Shown: positions 53,291 to 62,857 of the stretch, in pieces
How positions within the stretch are numbered: the first letter of the stretch is position 1
How the letters are laid out: each line of letters opens with the position of its first letter
Assembly (NCBI GenBank): GCA_937625935.1
Contig: OW569347.1
Coordinates: 558,001 to 622,000 of the forward strand
DNA from: Tetramitus jugosus
Lineage: Eukaryota > Heterolobosea > Eutetramitea > Acrasida > Vahlkampfiidae
Length of the DNA stretch: 64,000 bases
Direction of reading: 5' to 3'
The notes under the pieces: generated by a model
Told to the model about the DNA's origin: nothing
What the model saw: the letters and a program-made list of their open reading frames with translations, nothing else
Databases searched by the model: none
Program-made: the position numbers and the translations under genes

Positions 53291-54310
53291 ATGGCAATCG
53301 TTGAAATTTATTCTGAACTTTGCAGGGACGCATGGTCAATCATTATCCAGTATTGTGACACCCGAGAATGGTTGCAATTGAGTTACACTTGCAAAGGAAT
53401 CAACCAATTTAAATTCAATCGACTGTTCGTGTCCAACAAGAAGAGAACTCTAAAACGTTCTTTGGGAGACGAAGATATTCATCACTGGTTTCGATTGGGA
53501 CAAGGAACACTGTTCAATATTGACGTCGCGGAGCATCCTTATGTGAGGGATGAACATTTACAATATTTTGTCGGCCAAATACACACGCTCAACATGAGCC
53601 ACTGTAACTCAATTACTAACGATGCGTTTCCGTATTTGACTGGCATTCACACACTTGACATGAGTTTTACCTATCGAATCACGGATAAGTCATTTCCTTA
53701 CTTGACTGGCATACACACACTCCATATGAGATATTGCAATAACATTACAGACAATGCATTTTGCCATTTAACTGGTGTTCACACGCTCATCATTAGTGGT
53801 TGTAAGACTATTACGGACAACGCATTTATTCACTTGACTGGAATTCGTAAACTCCTTATGAGTGGTTGTAAGCAAATTACGGATAACGCGTTTTCTTATT
53901 TGACTGGCATTCACACACTTGACATAAGTTGTTGTAGTCAAATCACAGACAATGGGTTCCCTCATTTGGCAGGTATTCACACACTCGATATGAGATATTG
54001 CAATCAAATAACAGATCAAGCCTTTTCTCATTTAGCTGGCATCCGCACACTCAATATTAGTGGTTGCAAGACAATAACGAACAACGCATTTATTCATTTA
54101 ACTGGAATTCACACACTCTATATGAATGAATGTGATCAAGAATCGATTACTGAGGAGGCACTAGCTTATTTGGATGGTATCCACACGCTTGTTTGTAAGC
54201 GAAGCAATATTGTCAAAGCAGCTGAATTATCGAACATCAACACATCTCTTCGGTCAAGTCAATTCATTGGATGGAGAGAACCCATTATTATAGATACAGA
54301 GAAGTCATGA
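53291..54310 (+). CDS. F-box-like protein with 22-residue leucine-rich repeats
   Basis: 339 residues from ATG 53291 (upstream frame starts at TTG). Residues about 10-60 look like an F-box (WSIIIQYCDTREWLQLSYTC). From residue 94 come nine to ten tandem repeats of exactly 22 residues with the pattern L-T-G-I-H-T-L-x-M-S-x-C-x-x-I-T-D-x-A-F. F-box plus LRR proteins recruit substrates to SCF ubiquitin ligases. The repeat is unusually regular and resembles repeats I recall from giant viruses of amoebae. Confidence 0.85.
   Translation: MAIVEIYSELCRDAWSIIIQYCDTREWLQLSYTCKGINQFKFNRLFVSNKKRTLKRSLGDEDIHHWFRLGQGTLFNIDVAEHPYVRDEHLQYFVGQIHTLNMSHCNSITNDAFPYLTGIHTLDMSFTYRITDKSFPYLTGIHTLHMRYCNNITDNAFCHLTGVHTLIISGCKTITDNAFIHLTGIRKLLMSGCKQITDNAFSYLTGIHTLDISCCSQITDNGFPHLAGIHTLDMRYCNQITDQAFSHLAGIRTLNISGCKTITNNAFIHLTGIHTLYMNECDQESITEEALAYLDGIHTLVCKRSNIVKAAELSNINTSLRSSQFIGWREPIIIDTEKS
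53570..54190 (+). repeat. Tandem 66-bp coding repeat array
   Basis: Eight in-frame units of 66 bp (53570-54097) followed by one longer unit (with QESIT) and a partial one. Each encodes one 22-residue LRR. Units match in length exactly although third positions differ, so the array is old or under selection rather than freshly expanded. Confidence 0.85.
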
Positions 54311-54375
54311 ATTCGTAATTAATTATTGATTGACTCAGTAATAAATACATTGAATGATTCATTTATCAAGGAATG

Positions 54376-56748
54376 TTATTGATCCATTAGAAATCCGAAT
54401 TGGTCTTTTTCTTCTTGTAATTTCTCATAGTGATGGCGAAGAAGAGCAATGAGACGTCGCAAATGCAGCTCAATTCCCGAATCTGAGATGCTAGTATTGA
54501 ACAAAACGTCATCAGTGCAATTGTCATCACAATATCTTGCGAGGCAATGTTCAATACTTTCTTGTACCTCTTCTTTTTCGACTGTTGTCATCCCAGATTT
54601 TTCATAGGCAGACTTACAAAGTTTCTCGATAATGAAACGACATGCTGCTCCGACTGGTGCATCCTCACCACAACTCTTTTCAATATCACTGGCAAAACAG
54701 TCAACAAGTGTATCGATCCTATCCTCAAAATCAGCAACCCGTAGAGACACAACTGAGGGACAGTGAATGAGGATATTCATGAATTCGACTGCATGGAGCT
54801 CTACGCTCGACCGATTTTGATAAGAGTACCTGCTGATTGTTAAGAAGAAAAATCTCAATTGATTCATGCGATAGGGGAAAATGACAGGAGCGTAGAGGAG
54901 AGTAACACTCCTTAACTTTGGACAGTGATGGAAGATCGAATCACTTGGTAGGGTAGTGAACTCACATTTGAGTGTGTGCAAGTTTGGACAATGTTCAAGC
55001 ATCCATTCCACATAAACTCCTGCAATTGCTCCCTGATAAGTAAAATCCTCTAAATTGAAATGTCCATAAAATTTGCGGTCTGATGGACCAATTTGATAGG
55101 TGCTAACTCCTTGATGCATTGATCCTTGTATCGCAAGTTTTTTGAGGTTTTCAGGCTGAAGCTGTAGAATAGTGGGTATGAGAGTAGAAGCGCTACACTT
55201 GATTGAAAGTTCGATTAATCCATGACATGTGGTCAAAATATCGCTGGCATCTGTTGGAGTTATCTCGCTATGAATTGCCAGCTGTTGGAGGGTAGTACAT
55301 GCACCAAGAACTTGTTTGATCGAGAGACCACTCAGTTGTTTGAATGCTAACTTTTGCATCTTGCTGAACAAGTGAAGTTCATAGTCTCTCACTTCAATGT
55401 TATATTCCTCAGCAGAAAATGATCTTACACAACGATTACCACATAAATATCCAAAGCGTACGAGTGGTGTTTCATTGTAGTAATAGTAATAGTGGCTGTC
55501 GTGTGTGTATCTCATTTCTTCGATAACTAAAGGACAAGGGACGCTGTTATCCGCCGAGATAGAAACCGCCGAGATTGTTTCACCCCGCTTCGTTGTCACT
55601 TTGAGGCATTTCAATGAATCTCTCAGAATATCGATGATTCGAGGCACAAGCTGCCCCGTACTTTTAATCATGTAATGATCGAGCTCAAGAGTAGCAAGTT
55701 TTGGACAACCCCGAATCATCTCTAAAATATTCCCATTGTCAAGATCCTCGTGAGATGAATGAGCTGGTGCAATCAAGATAAAGTTCTCTAGTTGCTTACA
55801 ATGTTGTCCTAACACTGCAAACAATTCTATTTTGGCTGGGATAGATTGAATGGACAACGATCGTAAATTTGATGCAATCCTGCATAGTCTTACTATGAAT
55901 TCTAAACAGACAGGAGATTGGTGATGTTGTGTCACGCGTGCACGATGATACTCAATTGTCTCTAAACATGGATACTCAGTCATCATGTCATTATCGTGCT
56001 CTGTTTTTTCCAAAATTTGGAGTTGTTCATTAGACGTGATGTACTTGTTGCTCAAGTGCTGGTGCACAAAGAAAAACAATCTGAACTCCTTGAGTTGTTC
56101 ACATGATTGAAAAACAGCTCTCAAGCACTCCAAATCGACCATTGTACAATGGATGGACAGAGATTGAAGGTTATGGAGTATTTCGGGTTCATTCACACTC
56201 AATTTCTTTAACATGTCATGAATGAAGACCGAGTAATCCAAGGATTGCATACCAACAAACTGAATGCTTCTGAATTGACACACTTTGATCAATTCATAGA
56301 GATAATTGAATTGAACTTGACTCAAAGAATGGTAACCATCTGACGACTCGTGAGTCTCTTCCTGGAGTTCTTCCATGGTTTCCTCTTCTTCTCCAGTATA
56401 AGCTGATTGATCAGCACTGGTCTTATCACTGGTAGTTAAGTCTTGTTGCTCCTGTAATGGTTCTTGCTGCTGCATCAAAATACTTCGATTGAACATTTGC
56501 TTGTTGCGCAACACAATCTGTATCTTGTCATACTGCCAGAACTCTGAGGAATGAACTCTGTAGTACATGTGACTGTTCAGCAACGACAACAGATAAAAGT
56601 AAAAGTAGACTGCAGAGAGAGAAGATTGAGCCGGTTCAGATGAAAATGAATTGTCAAACAGAAAGGCGCCCACTTGATGGTAAATCTCCGTTGGCAGTAT
56701 ATCAAAACCAATGACACAGTTTGCCTCGTGGTCGTAATCCTCAGTCAT
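54376..56748 (-). CDS. F-box-like leucine-rich protein (790 aa)
   Basis: Single exon from ATG 56748. The N-terminus (FDILPTEIYHQVGAFLF) is F-box-like. An acidic Gln/Glu/Thr linker and then many irregular leucine-rich segments follow (NLQSLSIHCT, KLATLELDHY, NLHTLKCEFT, KLRSVTLLYA), consistent with an RNI-type solenoid. Likely a substrate receptor of an SCF-type ubiquitin ligase, by analogy. It converges on the neighbouring F-box/LRR gene, with 65 bp between stops. Confidence 0.8.
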   Translation of the reverse strand: MTEDYDHEANCVIGFDILPTEIYHQVGAFLFDNSFSSEPAQSSLSAVYFYFYLLSLLNSHMYYRVHSSEFWQYDKIQIVLRNKQMFNRSILMQQQEPLQEQQDLTTSDKTSADQSAYTGEEEETMEELQEETHESSDGYHSLSQVQFNYLYELIKVCQFRSIQFVGMQSLDYSVFIHDMLKKLSVNEPEILHNLQSLSIHCTMVDLECLRAVFQSCEQLKEFRLFFFVHQHLSNKYITSNEQLQILEKTEHDNDMMTEYPCLETIEYHRARVTQHHQSPVCLEFIVRLCRIASNLRSLSIQSIPAKIELFAVLGQHCKQLENFILIAPAHSSHEDLDNGNILEMIRGCPKLATLELDHYMIKSTGQLVPRIIDILRDSLKCLKVTTKRGETISAVSISADNSVPCPLVIEEMRYTHDSHYYYYYNETPLVRFGYLCGNRCVRSFSAEEYNIEVRDYELHLFSKMQKLAFKQLSGLSIKQVLGACTTLQQLAIHSEITPTDASDILTTCHGLIELSIKCSASTLIPTILQLQPENLKKLAIQGSMHQGVSTYQIGPSDRKFYGHFNLEDFTYQGAIAGVYVEWMLEHCPNLHTLKCEFTTLPSDSIFHHCPKLRSVTLLYAPVIFPYRMNQLRFFFLTISRYSYQNRSSVELHAVEFMNILIHCPSVVSLRVADFEDRIDTLVDCFASDIEKSCGEDAPVGAACRFIIEKLCKSAYEKSGMTTVEKEEVQESIEHCLARYCDDNCTDDVLFNTSISDSGIELHLRRLIALLRHHYEKLQEEKDQFGFLMDQ

Positions 56749-56926
56749 TTATCTGCTTTTTTGGTTGTTTTTTTTTGTTCCTTTGTAAATTTGTCAAACA
56801 ACAGATTGAAGAGCCTCCTGTCGTTCGAGACTTGAACTCGTCGAACAATGGTTTATTTCCACCCTCAACTCTTGCCTTTGTGGTAGGGAATCTGTGCGAC
56901 AGAAATGTTGCACGTTGCTCTCAGCA

Positions 56927-57271
56927 CTAACGCACCCTCTTTTTGTTCGAACAGCGGGACTTTTTTGATTGTTTGCCCGCTTGAGGGCCTAGTTTATCTC
57001 TTGGAGCAGAGTCCTCTTGGAGCAACTCTTTGGCAGCCTGCTCAGCTTCTTGATGTTTAGCGATGAACGCCTCAAACTTTTGAACTCTTTCTTCATTCGA
57101 AGCTTCAAGCACTCTATACTTCTTAAAGAAGAACACCATCTCATCTACGCTCAACCTTCTACCAAGAGCATGAACAAAAGGATTTGATGCTATGTCCTTT
57201 GTGAGTCCTTGTCGATGGAGAAGTTGATAGACCTCTGCCATTTGAATTTCTATTTTAGATTGAGCTTCCAT
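56927..57271 (-). CDS. Small helical protein sharing its start with gene 57786-58841
   Basis: 114 residues from ATG 57271. The first 13 residues (MEAQSKIEIQMAE) are identical to those of the gene ending at 57786. The rest is charged and helical (VDEMVFFFKKYRVLE, then KFEAFIAKHQEAEQAAKELL) with a basic tail. No family is recognised. Because the shared N-terminus lies inside a duplicated block with the promoter, this may be a captured promoter driving an unrelated short frame, or the remnant of a paralogue. Confidence 0.5.
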   Translation of the reverse strand: MEAQSKIEIQMAEVYQLLHRQGLTKDIASNPFVHALGRRLSVDEMVFFFKKYRVLEASNEERVQKFEAFIAKHQEAEQAAKELLQEDSAPRDKLGPQAGKQSKKSRCSNKKRVR

Positions 57272-57375
57272 TGCTTTTATTACTTATGTATCTGTTGTTT
57301 TATCGGCAATCGGGTTTCCTACTAACTTTTTGGCAATCGTACTTCGTAGACGATTAGCGCAAAAATTTCTGGCGG
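57233..57375 (-). repeat. Duplicated promoter/start block, copy A
   Basis: About 140 bp closely similar to 58803-58940. The stretch from CTCTGCCATTTG through the start codon to about 20 bp upstream is identical; further upstream similarity continues with substitutions and small indels (shared ATCTGTTGTTTTAT and TACTAACTTTTTGG). It covers the first 13 codons, start codon and about 100 bp of upstream DNA of the gene at 56927-57271. Confidence 0.8.
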
Positions 57376-57785
57376 AGCTGATTTTTTTATGTTTTTCCGG
57401 TTCATGTCAATTGGTTATGGGCATGTAGTGATGGCTGTTATTGGTGTTTGGGGATCTTTTTGATGGTCGTGTTTCTGAGCATGCTACTCCGTTGTTGCGT
57501 AAGCACTGAGGTAGAAAACCTCTCGCCAATCGATTTTTAGTAGATTCACTGTGGTTCTTCGACGAGCCAGTCTAATGTGAATCACATCGAATCGTTAACG
57601 AATAGCCGTCTTACTGTCACGACTCGGTCCTTGACATTTGAACTTGAAGCTGGATGATTCATACAATTCTCACAAAAACGACACTTCTAAATCAGCTGGT
57701 GAATGAACTTGCTGAGTAATCTCTCCGCTTTATTATTCAATCGATTTCTTTGTTCTTCTTAACACAATAAGAAAAAGTTGTTTCA
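57376..57785. other. Intergenic region between the two start-block genes
   Basis: About 410 bp with no convincing frame, RNA gene or repeat. It should contain the 3' end of the gene at 57786-58841. Confidence 0.35.
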
Positions 57786-58841
57786 CTAAGGCAGCTCTGG
57801 CAAACAACCAATGTTGATAGCATGAAAATGGTTTTCATCTAGATAGGACAAGATATTCGGAACCACGTCTTTCAGTAAGTTATCTACAATAAATTTCCTG
57901 ATGAACAAACAATCCCTTGTGGGGTTTCCAGAAAAAGATGGAGAAACGAATCCCACATAACGTGGACGTAATTTGCTGTACCCAGCAACAAATACTATTT
58001 GTCGCTCAAGTTGTAACAATTTGGCTTTAAGAGCATGAGGGTTCCTCATTAGATTGGACATTGTTCCTTCGATAACACCACAATTATCCTTATCTCGAAT
58101 CCAATAATTGAGTTGAATAGAAGGGGGTTTTGTTCCTAGTTTTCTCTCCAATCCAAGACTAGCAACATGCATTCCATAGTCCGTTTTTTTTAGTTTTTCG
58201 ATTGCTCCAAATCCTCTTCGAACATCAATATCTTCTTGGTCACGATAAAATTGAATTGGTCTCAACTTCTTGTCGACCATCCATTCATATTTTTGTGCGA
58301 GTGTCTTCTCCAAATCCTTTCTAATCAAGAGTTCGTAGTTCGAGGTCGCTTTCAATTCAAGACCTTCTATTTTCAATTCAAGACCTTCTATTTTCAATTC
58401 AAGACCTTCTATTACTTCGAGTACTTGCTGTAAGGTGTCATCCACTTTTTGCAAAGTTTCAGCTTTATGTTTTTCCAACTTTTCTTCTTGCACACTGAGT
58501 ATTACATTCATGTTCTCCTGGTGATCCGTACTCATTTTGTTCATTCTTGCTTCAAACTCCCCTTGAAGTTTTTCCATCTGTTGTTGATGTTCTCTGCTCT
58601 TATCATCCATTCGTTTTTCAAACTGCTCGTGAAACTCTTTCATCCCCTTCAGAAAAACTTGTTGGAACTTCATCATGCCTTCTAGGTTGAATTCTGAGCG
58701 ATCAGTACCTGGTTTCTTTGTTTCCTCTATCTTGAGTTCCTCACAACGTTGGGATGCTTGATTTTCTTGTGCTTTCTGAGGCACAGAGGGTTGAATGGAG
58801 ATCTCTGCCATTTGAATTTCTATTTTAGATTGAGCTTCCAT
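57786..58841 (-). CDS. Coiled-coil protein with IEGLELK tandem repeat
   Basis: 351 residues from ATG 58841. Residues 50-165 are a long coiled coil (Gln/Glu/Lys-rich) that includes three exact copies of a 7-residue unit IEGLELK. The C-terminal half is globular: YRDQEDIDVRRGFGAIEKL, NYWIRDKDNCGVIEGTMSNL, VFVAGYSKLRPRYVGFVSPSF and FIVDNLLKDVVPNILSYLD. No family is recognised. Its start is 161 bp from the divergent OTUD6B start. Confidence 0.75.
   Translation of the reverse strand: MEAQSKIEIQMAEISIQPSVPQKAQENQASQRCEELKIEETKKPGTDRSEFNLEGMMKFQQVFLKGMKEFHEQFEKRMDDKSREHQQQMEKLQGEFEARMNKMSTDHQENMNVILSVQEEKLEKHKAETLQKVDDTLQQVLEVIEGLELKIEGLELKIEGLELKATSNYELLIRKDLEKTLAQKYEWMVDKKLRPIQFYRDQEDIDVRRGFGAIEKLKKTDYGMHVASLGLERKLGTKPPSIQLNYWIRDKDNCGVIEGTMSNLMRNPHALKAKLLQLERQIVFVAGYSKLRPRYVGFVSPSFSGNPTRDCLFIRKFIVDNLLKDVVPNILSYLDENHFHAINIGCLPELP
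58351..58413 (-). repeat. Three exact 21-bp coding repeats
   Basis: Three tandem copies of the 21-bp unit TTCAATTCAAGACCTTCTAT plus T on the plus strand, encoding IEGLELK three times on the minus strand. Exact identity at DNA level suggests recent expansion by slippage. Confidence 0.9.
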
Positions 58842-58940
58842 TGCTTTTATTACTCACTTATCTGTTGTTTTATCAGCAATCGTGGGACTTACTAACTTTT
58901 TGGTAATCGTACTTCGACGACCAGCGCCAAATCTGTCGGA
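58803..58940 (-). repeat. Duplicated promoter/start block, copy B
   Basis: Partner of 57233-57375, here at the 5' end of the coiled-coil gene. The two copies lie about 1.57 kb apart in direct orientation, so one gene body plus spacer sits between them. Confidence 0.8.
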
Positions 58941-59002
58941 CTTTTACTCGGAGAAAAAATTCAAGTCAAAAAACAAAACAACAAAGAACAACAACAAACA
59001 AA

Positions 59003-60061
59003 ATGGACGCAGAGGAACAAGAAGAATATCAACAACTCCTTCTCAAACACAAACAAGAATTGGAAGATTTTGAGCGTCATTTCAATGCTCAAATCGAATC
59101 AGCCAATCCCTCTCTCAAAAAAAAATTAAATCAACGTTTTCCAAAAGAAAAAAACGCACTGGAAGAACGACAATACGAAGAATTATTGCCCTATAAACTA
59201 AGTGGACTATTGACTTTTTCAGATACCACTACTACTACTACTACTCACAATAAGAGTAACAACAACAGTCATCATCATCATCATAGTAGTCACAATAATC
59301 ATAATAGTAACAATCATAGTAGTAATAGTAGTAAAGAAGAACAAGCAAAACAAAAAAAGAGAGACAAGAATAAGAAAAAGGCTGATTCAAAGAAAAAAAA
59401 ACAGGATGAAATGAGAAAACAAGTGCAAGATGAGTTTGAGAGAGAAGGTGGAGTCACGATGCGAATGAAAGAGTTGCAAGCCATTCTCAATCAACTCAAT
59501 CCACTCCATCTTTCGATACATGAGATTGAGTCTGATGGTCATTGTTTGTACAGAGCAGTGTGTCATCAACTGTTGTTGCAATCAACAGCATCAAAAATGG
59601 TGAATCATGTTGAAAATGATGGACAAAATGAGGATGGTGAGAATGATGATGAACATGTGATGATTGAAGAAAAGACGAAAACGACAACAATCAATCATTT
59701 GCAATTGAGAAAACTAGTGGCCAATTATTTGAGAGAAAACAAGAATGATTTCATTTATTTTATGGAGACAGAGGACGGTGATATCATGGACGATGCACAA
59801 TATGAGAATTATTGTAAAACGGTAGAGTCGTCTTCCGAGTGGGGAGGTCAGATTGAGCTCAGAGCCATTGCGTTCATTCTTCAAAAACCGATTCGCATCT
59901 TCCAACAGAGTCAGCAACCAATTCTCATGGGAGAGGAGTTTGTGGATCCGAGTGATCCTGAACAAGGTGTTTTGTCAGTGTCGTATCATCGCAGTTATTA
60001 CTCACTGGGAGAGCATTACAATTCCATTATTGAGACACCAAAGGAAGAAGAACCATTGTAA
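59003..60061 (+). CDS. OTUD6B: OTU-domain deubiquitinase, OTUD6B-like
   Basis: 352 residues from ATG 59003 in AAAATGG context. The N-terminal region is a charged helix (KHKQELEDFERHF) typical of OTUD6, then a His/Asn/Ser-rich microsatellite-coded tract and a Lys-rich helix. The OTU domain carries ESDGHCLYRAV (Asp and catalytic Cys), WGGQIELRAIAF and a final HYNSI histidine. OTUD6B deubiquitinases are linked to translation and proteasome control in other eukaryotes. An acidic insertion follows the catalytic helix. Confidence 0.93.
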   Translation: MDAEEQEEYQQLLLKHKQELEDFERHFNAQIESANPSLKKKLNQRFPKEKNALEERQYEELLPYKLSGLLTFSDTTTTTTTHNKSNNNSHHHHHSSHNNHNSNNHSSNSSKEEQAKQKKRDKNKKKADSKKKKQDEMRKQVQDEFEREGGVTMRMKELQAILNQLNPLHLSIHEIESDGHCLYRAVCHQLLLQSTASKMVNHVENDGQNEDGENDDEHVMIEEKTKTTTINHLQLRKLVANYLRENKNDFIYFMETEDGDIMDDAQYENYCKTVESSSEWGGQIELRAIAFILQKPIRIFQQSQQPILMGEEFVDPSDPEQGVLSVSYHRSYYSLGEHYNSIIETPKEEEPL

Positions 60062-60154
60062 AACAACTTGAAGAGCAACAAACACAAAAGATGGATTCAG
60101 AAACTGTCTGTCTTTGCTCTTGGCAATAAAAAAAGTTCGCATTAGAATTTTATT

Positions 60155-60603
60155 TTACATGAAACGGGAAGTTGTTGGTGGTGCTGCGGTGGTTGTTCCT
60201 TCTGTGGTAGAAGCATCTGTTTCTGATGCGTTCACCTCTGCAACTTCAATCTTTGGTCGCCATTGCACTGGATGTCTCTTGTACAGAGGCCAACCTGGAA
60301 TCGTTAACAGGAGTGACAGAACAAATCCACAGCTATAAATGATCAGTGCCTTGGAAAATTGTTGAGTGGAGAAACCGTACACGACACCCACAACCTGCAA
60401 GAGAACAAGTAAAACATAAAGCAAATATTTCCATATGGGGTCAAAATAATAATCAGAGTCAGTAAAAAAAGTTTTTGATCAACAAATTCAGAATGAAGCA
60501 TCAGTGACGAGTGAAAGGAATCACGTACAGCTGAACCGATCAAAATATATTGATATAGCTTTTCACAGAGCTCTTGACCTCTGAAATCAATACTTTTCAT
60601 CAT
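60155..60603 (-). CDS. SPCS1: Signal peptidase complex subunit 1
   Basis: Exon 1 is 60529-60603 and exon 2 is 60155-60394, with a 134-nt phase-0 intron (GTACGT...TTGCAG); 104 residues. The join gives IDFRGQELCEKLYQ, then VVGVVYGFSTQQF, a second transmembrane segment and LTIPGWPLYKRHPVQW, which is the SPCS1 pattern of two membrane helices with the conserved P-x-W-P-x-Y-x-R-H-P motif. It is an ER membrane subunit of the signal peptidase complex. The C-terminal tail is Thr/Ala-rich and not conserved. Start may be either of two adjacent ATGs. Confidence 0.93.
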
Positions 60604-60684
60604 TTTTGTTTTTGTTTTTTGTTTTGGGAGCGGAATAATTGATTGATCTCTGGAACTCCTGTTGGAATGAATACAATGAGTGAA

Positions 60685-62291
60685 TTATCGTTTCTTTATG
60701 GTTGGACGGAGGAGGTGTTGTTTGTGGAGTGAAGTGGATTGAATTTCCCGAAGTGCATCCAAGTTGTTTGTCAACAATTGAAGCATCTTCTGTGTTTCTT
60801 CTTGTTTCATGGTCAATACTCGTATTTGTTTCTCCATGATCGTCATGAGTTCTTCAGTTTGGTCACGAACCAACATGGAATGATCACTGTCCTGTCCATC
60901 GAGAGAATCTTTGACTCCATGACCGCCACTGGAGGTCAATAGCTGCAGCTCGTACCTTGCACGTACTTCCTTGTACGATTTTGATATTGTTAAACTGGGT
61001 AGGGCAATCAACAGTACTCCCATCATCATTATCGTTGATGCAACAACTTTTCCTTGAGCTGTAATGGGTGCAAACTCCTCGGACATTCCAATTCTAACAA
61101 GACAACACAAGGGTTAAGATCTCAACAGTTCACAATAGATGACAAAGCAAGACAACATACGTTGTTAAGACACTGATAGACCACCACATGGAAGAAGGAA
61201 TAGAATTGAATGGTGAAGTGGTACCATTCGGTCGCAAATAATTCTTCTTCACAGGATCATAGTATCCTCTTTCTAAATAGTGCATCAGTGTACTAGAGAT
61301 GACCATAGCAAACACAACAAACACAATAATCGATGCCAACACGTCCATGCTCTTATGGATGGCCTGAAATATCAAATTCAACTTTTCAGAGTATCGCATC
61401 AGTCGTAGCAATCGAAACAGTCTCAACACCTTGAACACTGACAAAATCTGCACTCGTTCATCGTACAATCCTAACAAGAACAGTGTCATCTCGACATAGA
61501 ATGGACTAAATGACAACAAATCAACCAAATTCATTGGAGCTAACCACAACAATCATCGAACAACAATTTTGATTAGAAATTAACACTTTTCTCAACGGAG
61601 AAAACTAAAGGTTAAAGCTTAAGATCATACCTTTGATAAAATAAAACATCTTCTTAATGTTCCATCCCGTACCACACCACGCATACATCCTTGCTACATA
61701 CTCTGAAGAAAGCAACAATATAATCACTGACTCAATCATTGTAAACACAATGGTAAACTTTCGATCATGAAATTGAGGCAACGACTCCAAAATGACCAAC
61801 ATTGTCGAAACAACAATCGACAAAAAGATGACAATATGAATGCACTGTGAATAAATGGAGTGTTTTGGGTTTTCCAACAATTGAAATAGCTTGTACGGCA
61901 GTGATGATTGTAGCTCTAATGATGGAGGTAAATCATCAAAAGGATAACTTGATAAAGGTGGTGGATTGGCGTTACATTGTTGCTTGTTGGGATATTGGTT
62001 GTGTCGATAGTAGCTTGACTTTTTTGGTTGTGCTGAAAAGCTCTGATTTTTTTCATTGTTAATGTTGCTGTTAAGGGATGTTGTTCGTATCGTTGTGTGG
62101 TCAACTGATGTCGTAGTTGTTGTGCTCGGTGAGAGCAATGGATGCTGCGTTTGATCTTCCATTGAGTCATGGTCAATTAGCAATGGTTCTACTCTTGGAT
62201 TGGAAGGGTCATCTTCAAGATTGAAATCGTTCGTCGGATTCGGCAGTAGATGGCCACTCGGCGCGAAAATCAAGGTCTCAAAGTCAGACAT
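60685..62291 (-). CDS. Voltage-gated K+ channel-like protein with atypical filter, three exons
   Basis: Exons 61631-62291, 61161-61539 and 60685-61093; introns of 91 and 67 nt; 482 residues. A long hydrophilic N-terminus precedes S1-S3. S4 is VLRLFRLLRLMRYSEKL, with arginines at every third position. S5, a pore helix (SSMWWSISVLTT) and S6 follow. The pore join reads TTIGMSEEFAPIT where Kv channels have TTVGYGDMxPxT, so Tyr-Gly of the filter is Met-Ser. S6 (IMMMGVLLIALPSLTI) keeps the Kv-type shape with a Pro. A C-terminal coiled coil (residues about 420-470) could mediate tetramer assembly. The family role is K+ conduction; with this filter, selectivity is open. Confidence 0.88.
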
Positions 62292-62857
62292 CGTAATAGA
62301 AATTCGACACTGCTCTATCTACTTTTTATTTTCTTCCAAACAAGAGGGAACCAATTGCTTGGCACGCAAAGAGGAATTCTGGGAAAAGTGAGCAAGACAT
62401 GTGTCATCCACCCGGAGTGGAAGGTTCGATTTGCAAACGTGTTGTATCGGATGAGGTCGGAGTATATGGGAAATTATTGTCGGGGAGTGGGAGCACAACC
62501 ACCATCATTCAAATTCCACTCACTCTCGTTCAATTCGGATTCATTCAGAGCTGTTCTGTTACAGTATGGTACCAGACTATGAATTAGAAAAATTCAGACT
62601 CATCAGACCATACAACTTGGTTCACTTTACACCAACAATGTACACAACCAGAAAACAGTTTGTTGGAAAATCAGATAAGGTACGATCATTCAGAAGGTAT
62701 TGTGTTCTATATGTCAATGGTGTGGTTCTGCTCATCATTTGTGCCACAGTCATGTATTTTATTGCTGTTGAATGTGAATACCAATCATTGCCAGTATCTA
62801 CTGTCCTATATAAATCTGGAGTAGTACCAAGTTATAGATACTTAAAAACTATAAGTT
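62292..62857. other. Unresolved region upstream of the channel gene
   Basis: 566 bp with overlapping plus-strand frames (62250-62582, 62399-62587 and 62566-62886), none convincing alone. The segment at 62398-62575 reads protein-like (IHPEWKVRFANVLYRM) and could be an exon, and the last frame includes a hydrophobic stretch (VVLLIICATVMYFIA). No ATG plus splice combination gave a clean gene. It must contain the channel promoter. Confidence 0.3.

Noticed and set aside
53570-54190. Possible CRISPR-like array from the regular 66-bp spacing
   Set aside because: Repeats are in-frame coding LRR units with no unique spacers, in a eukaryotic gene.
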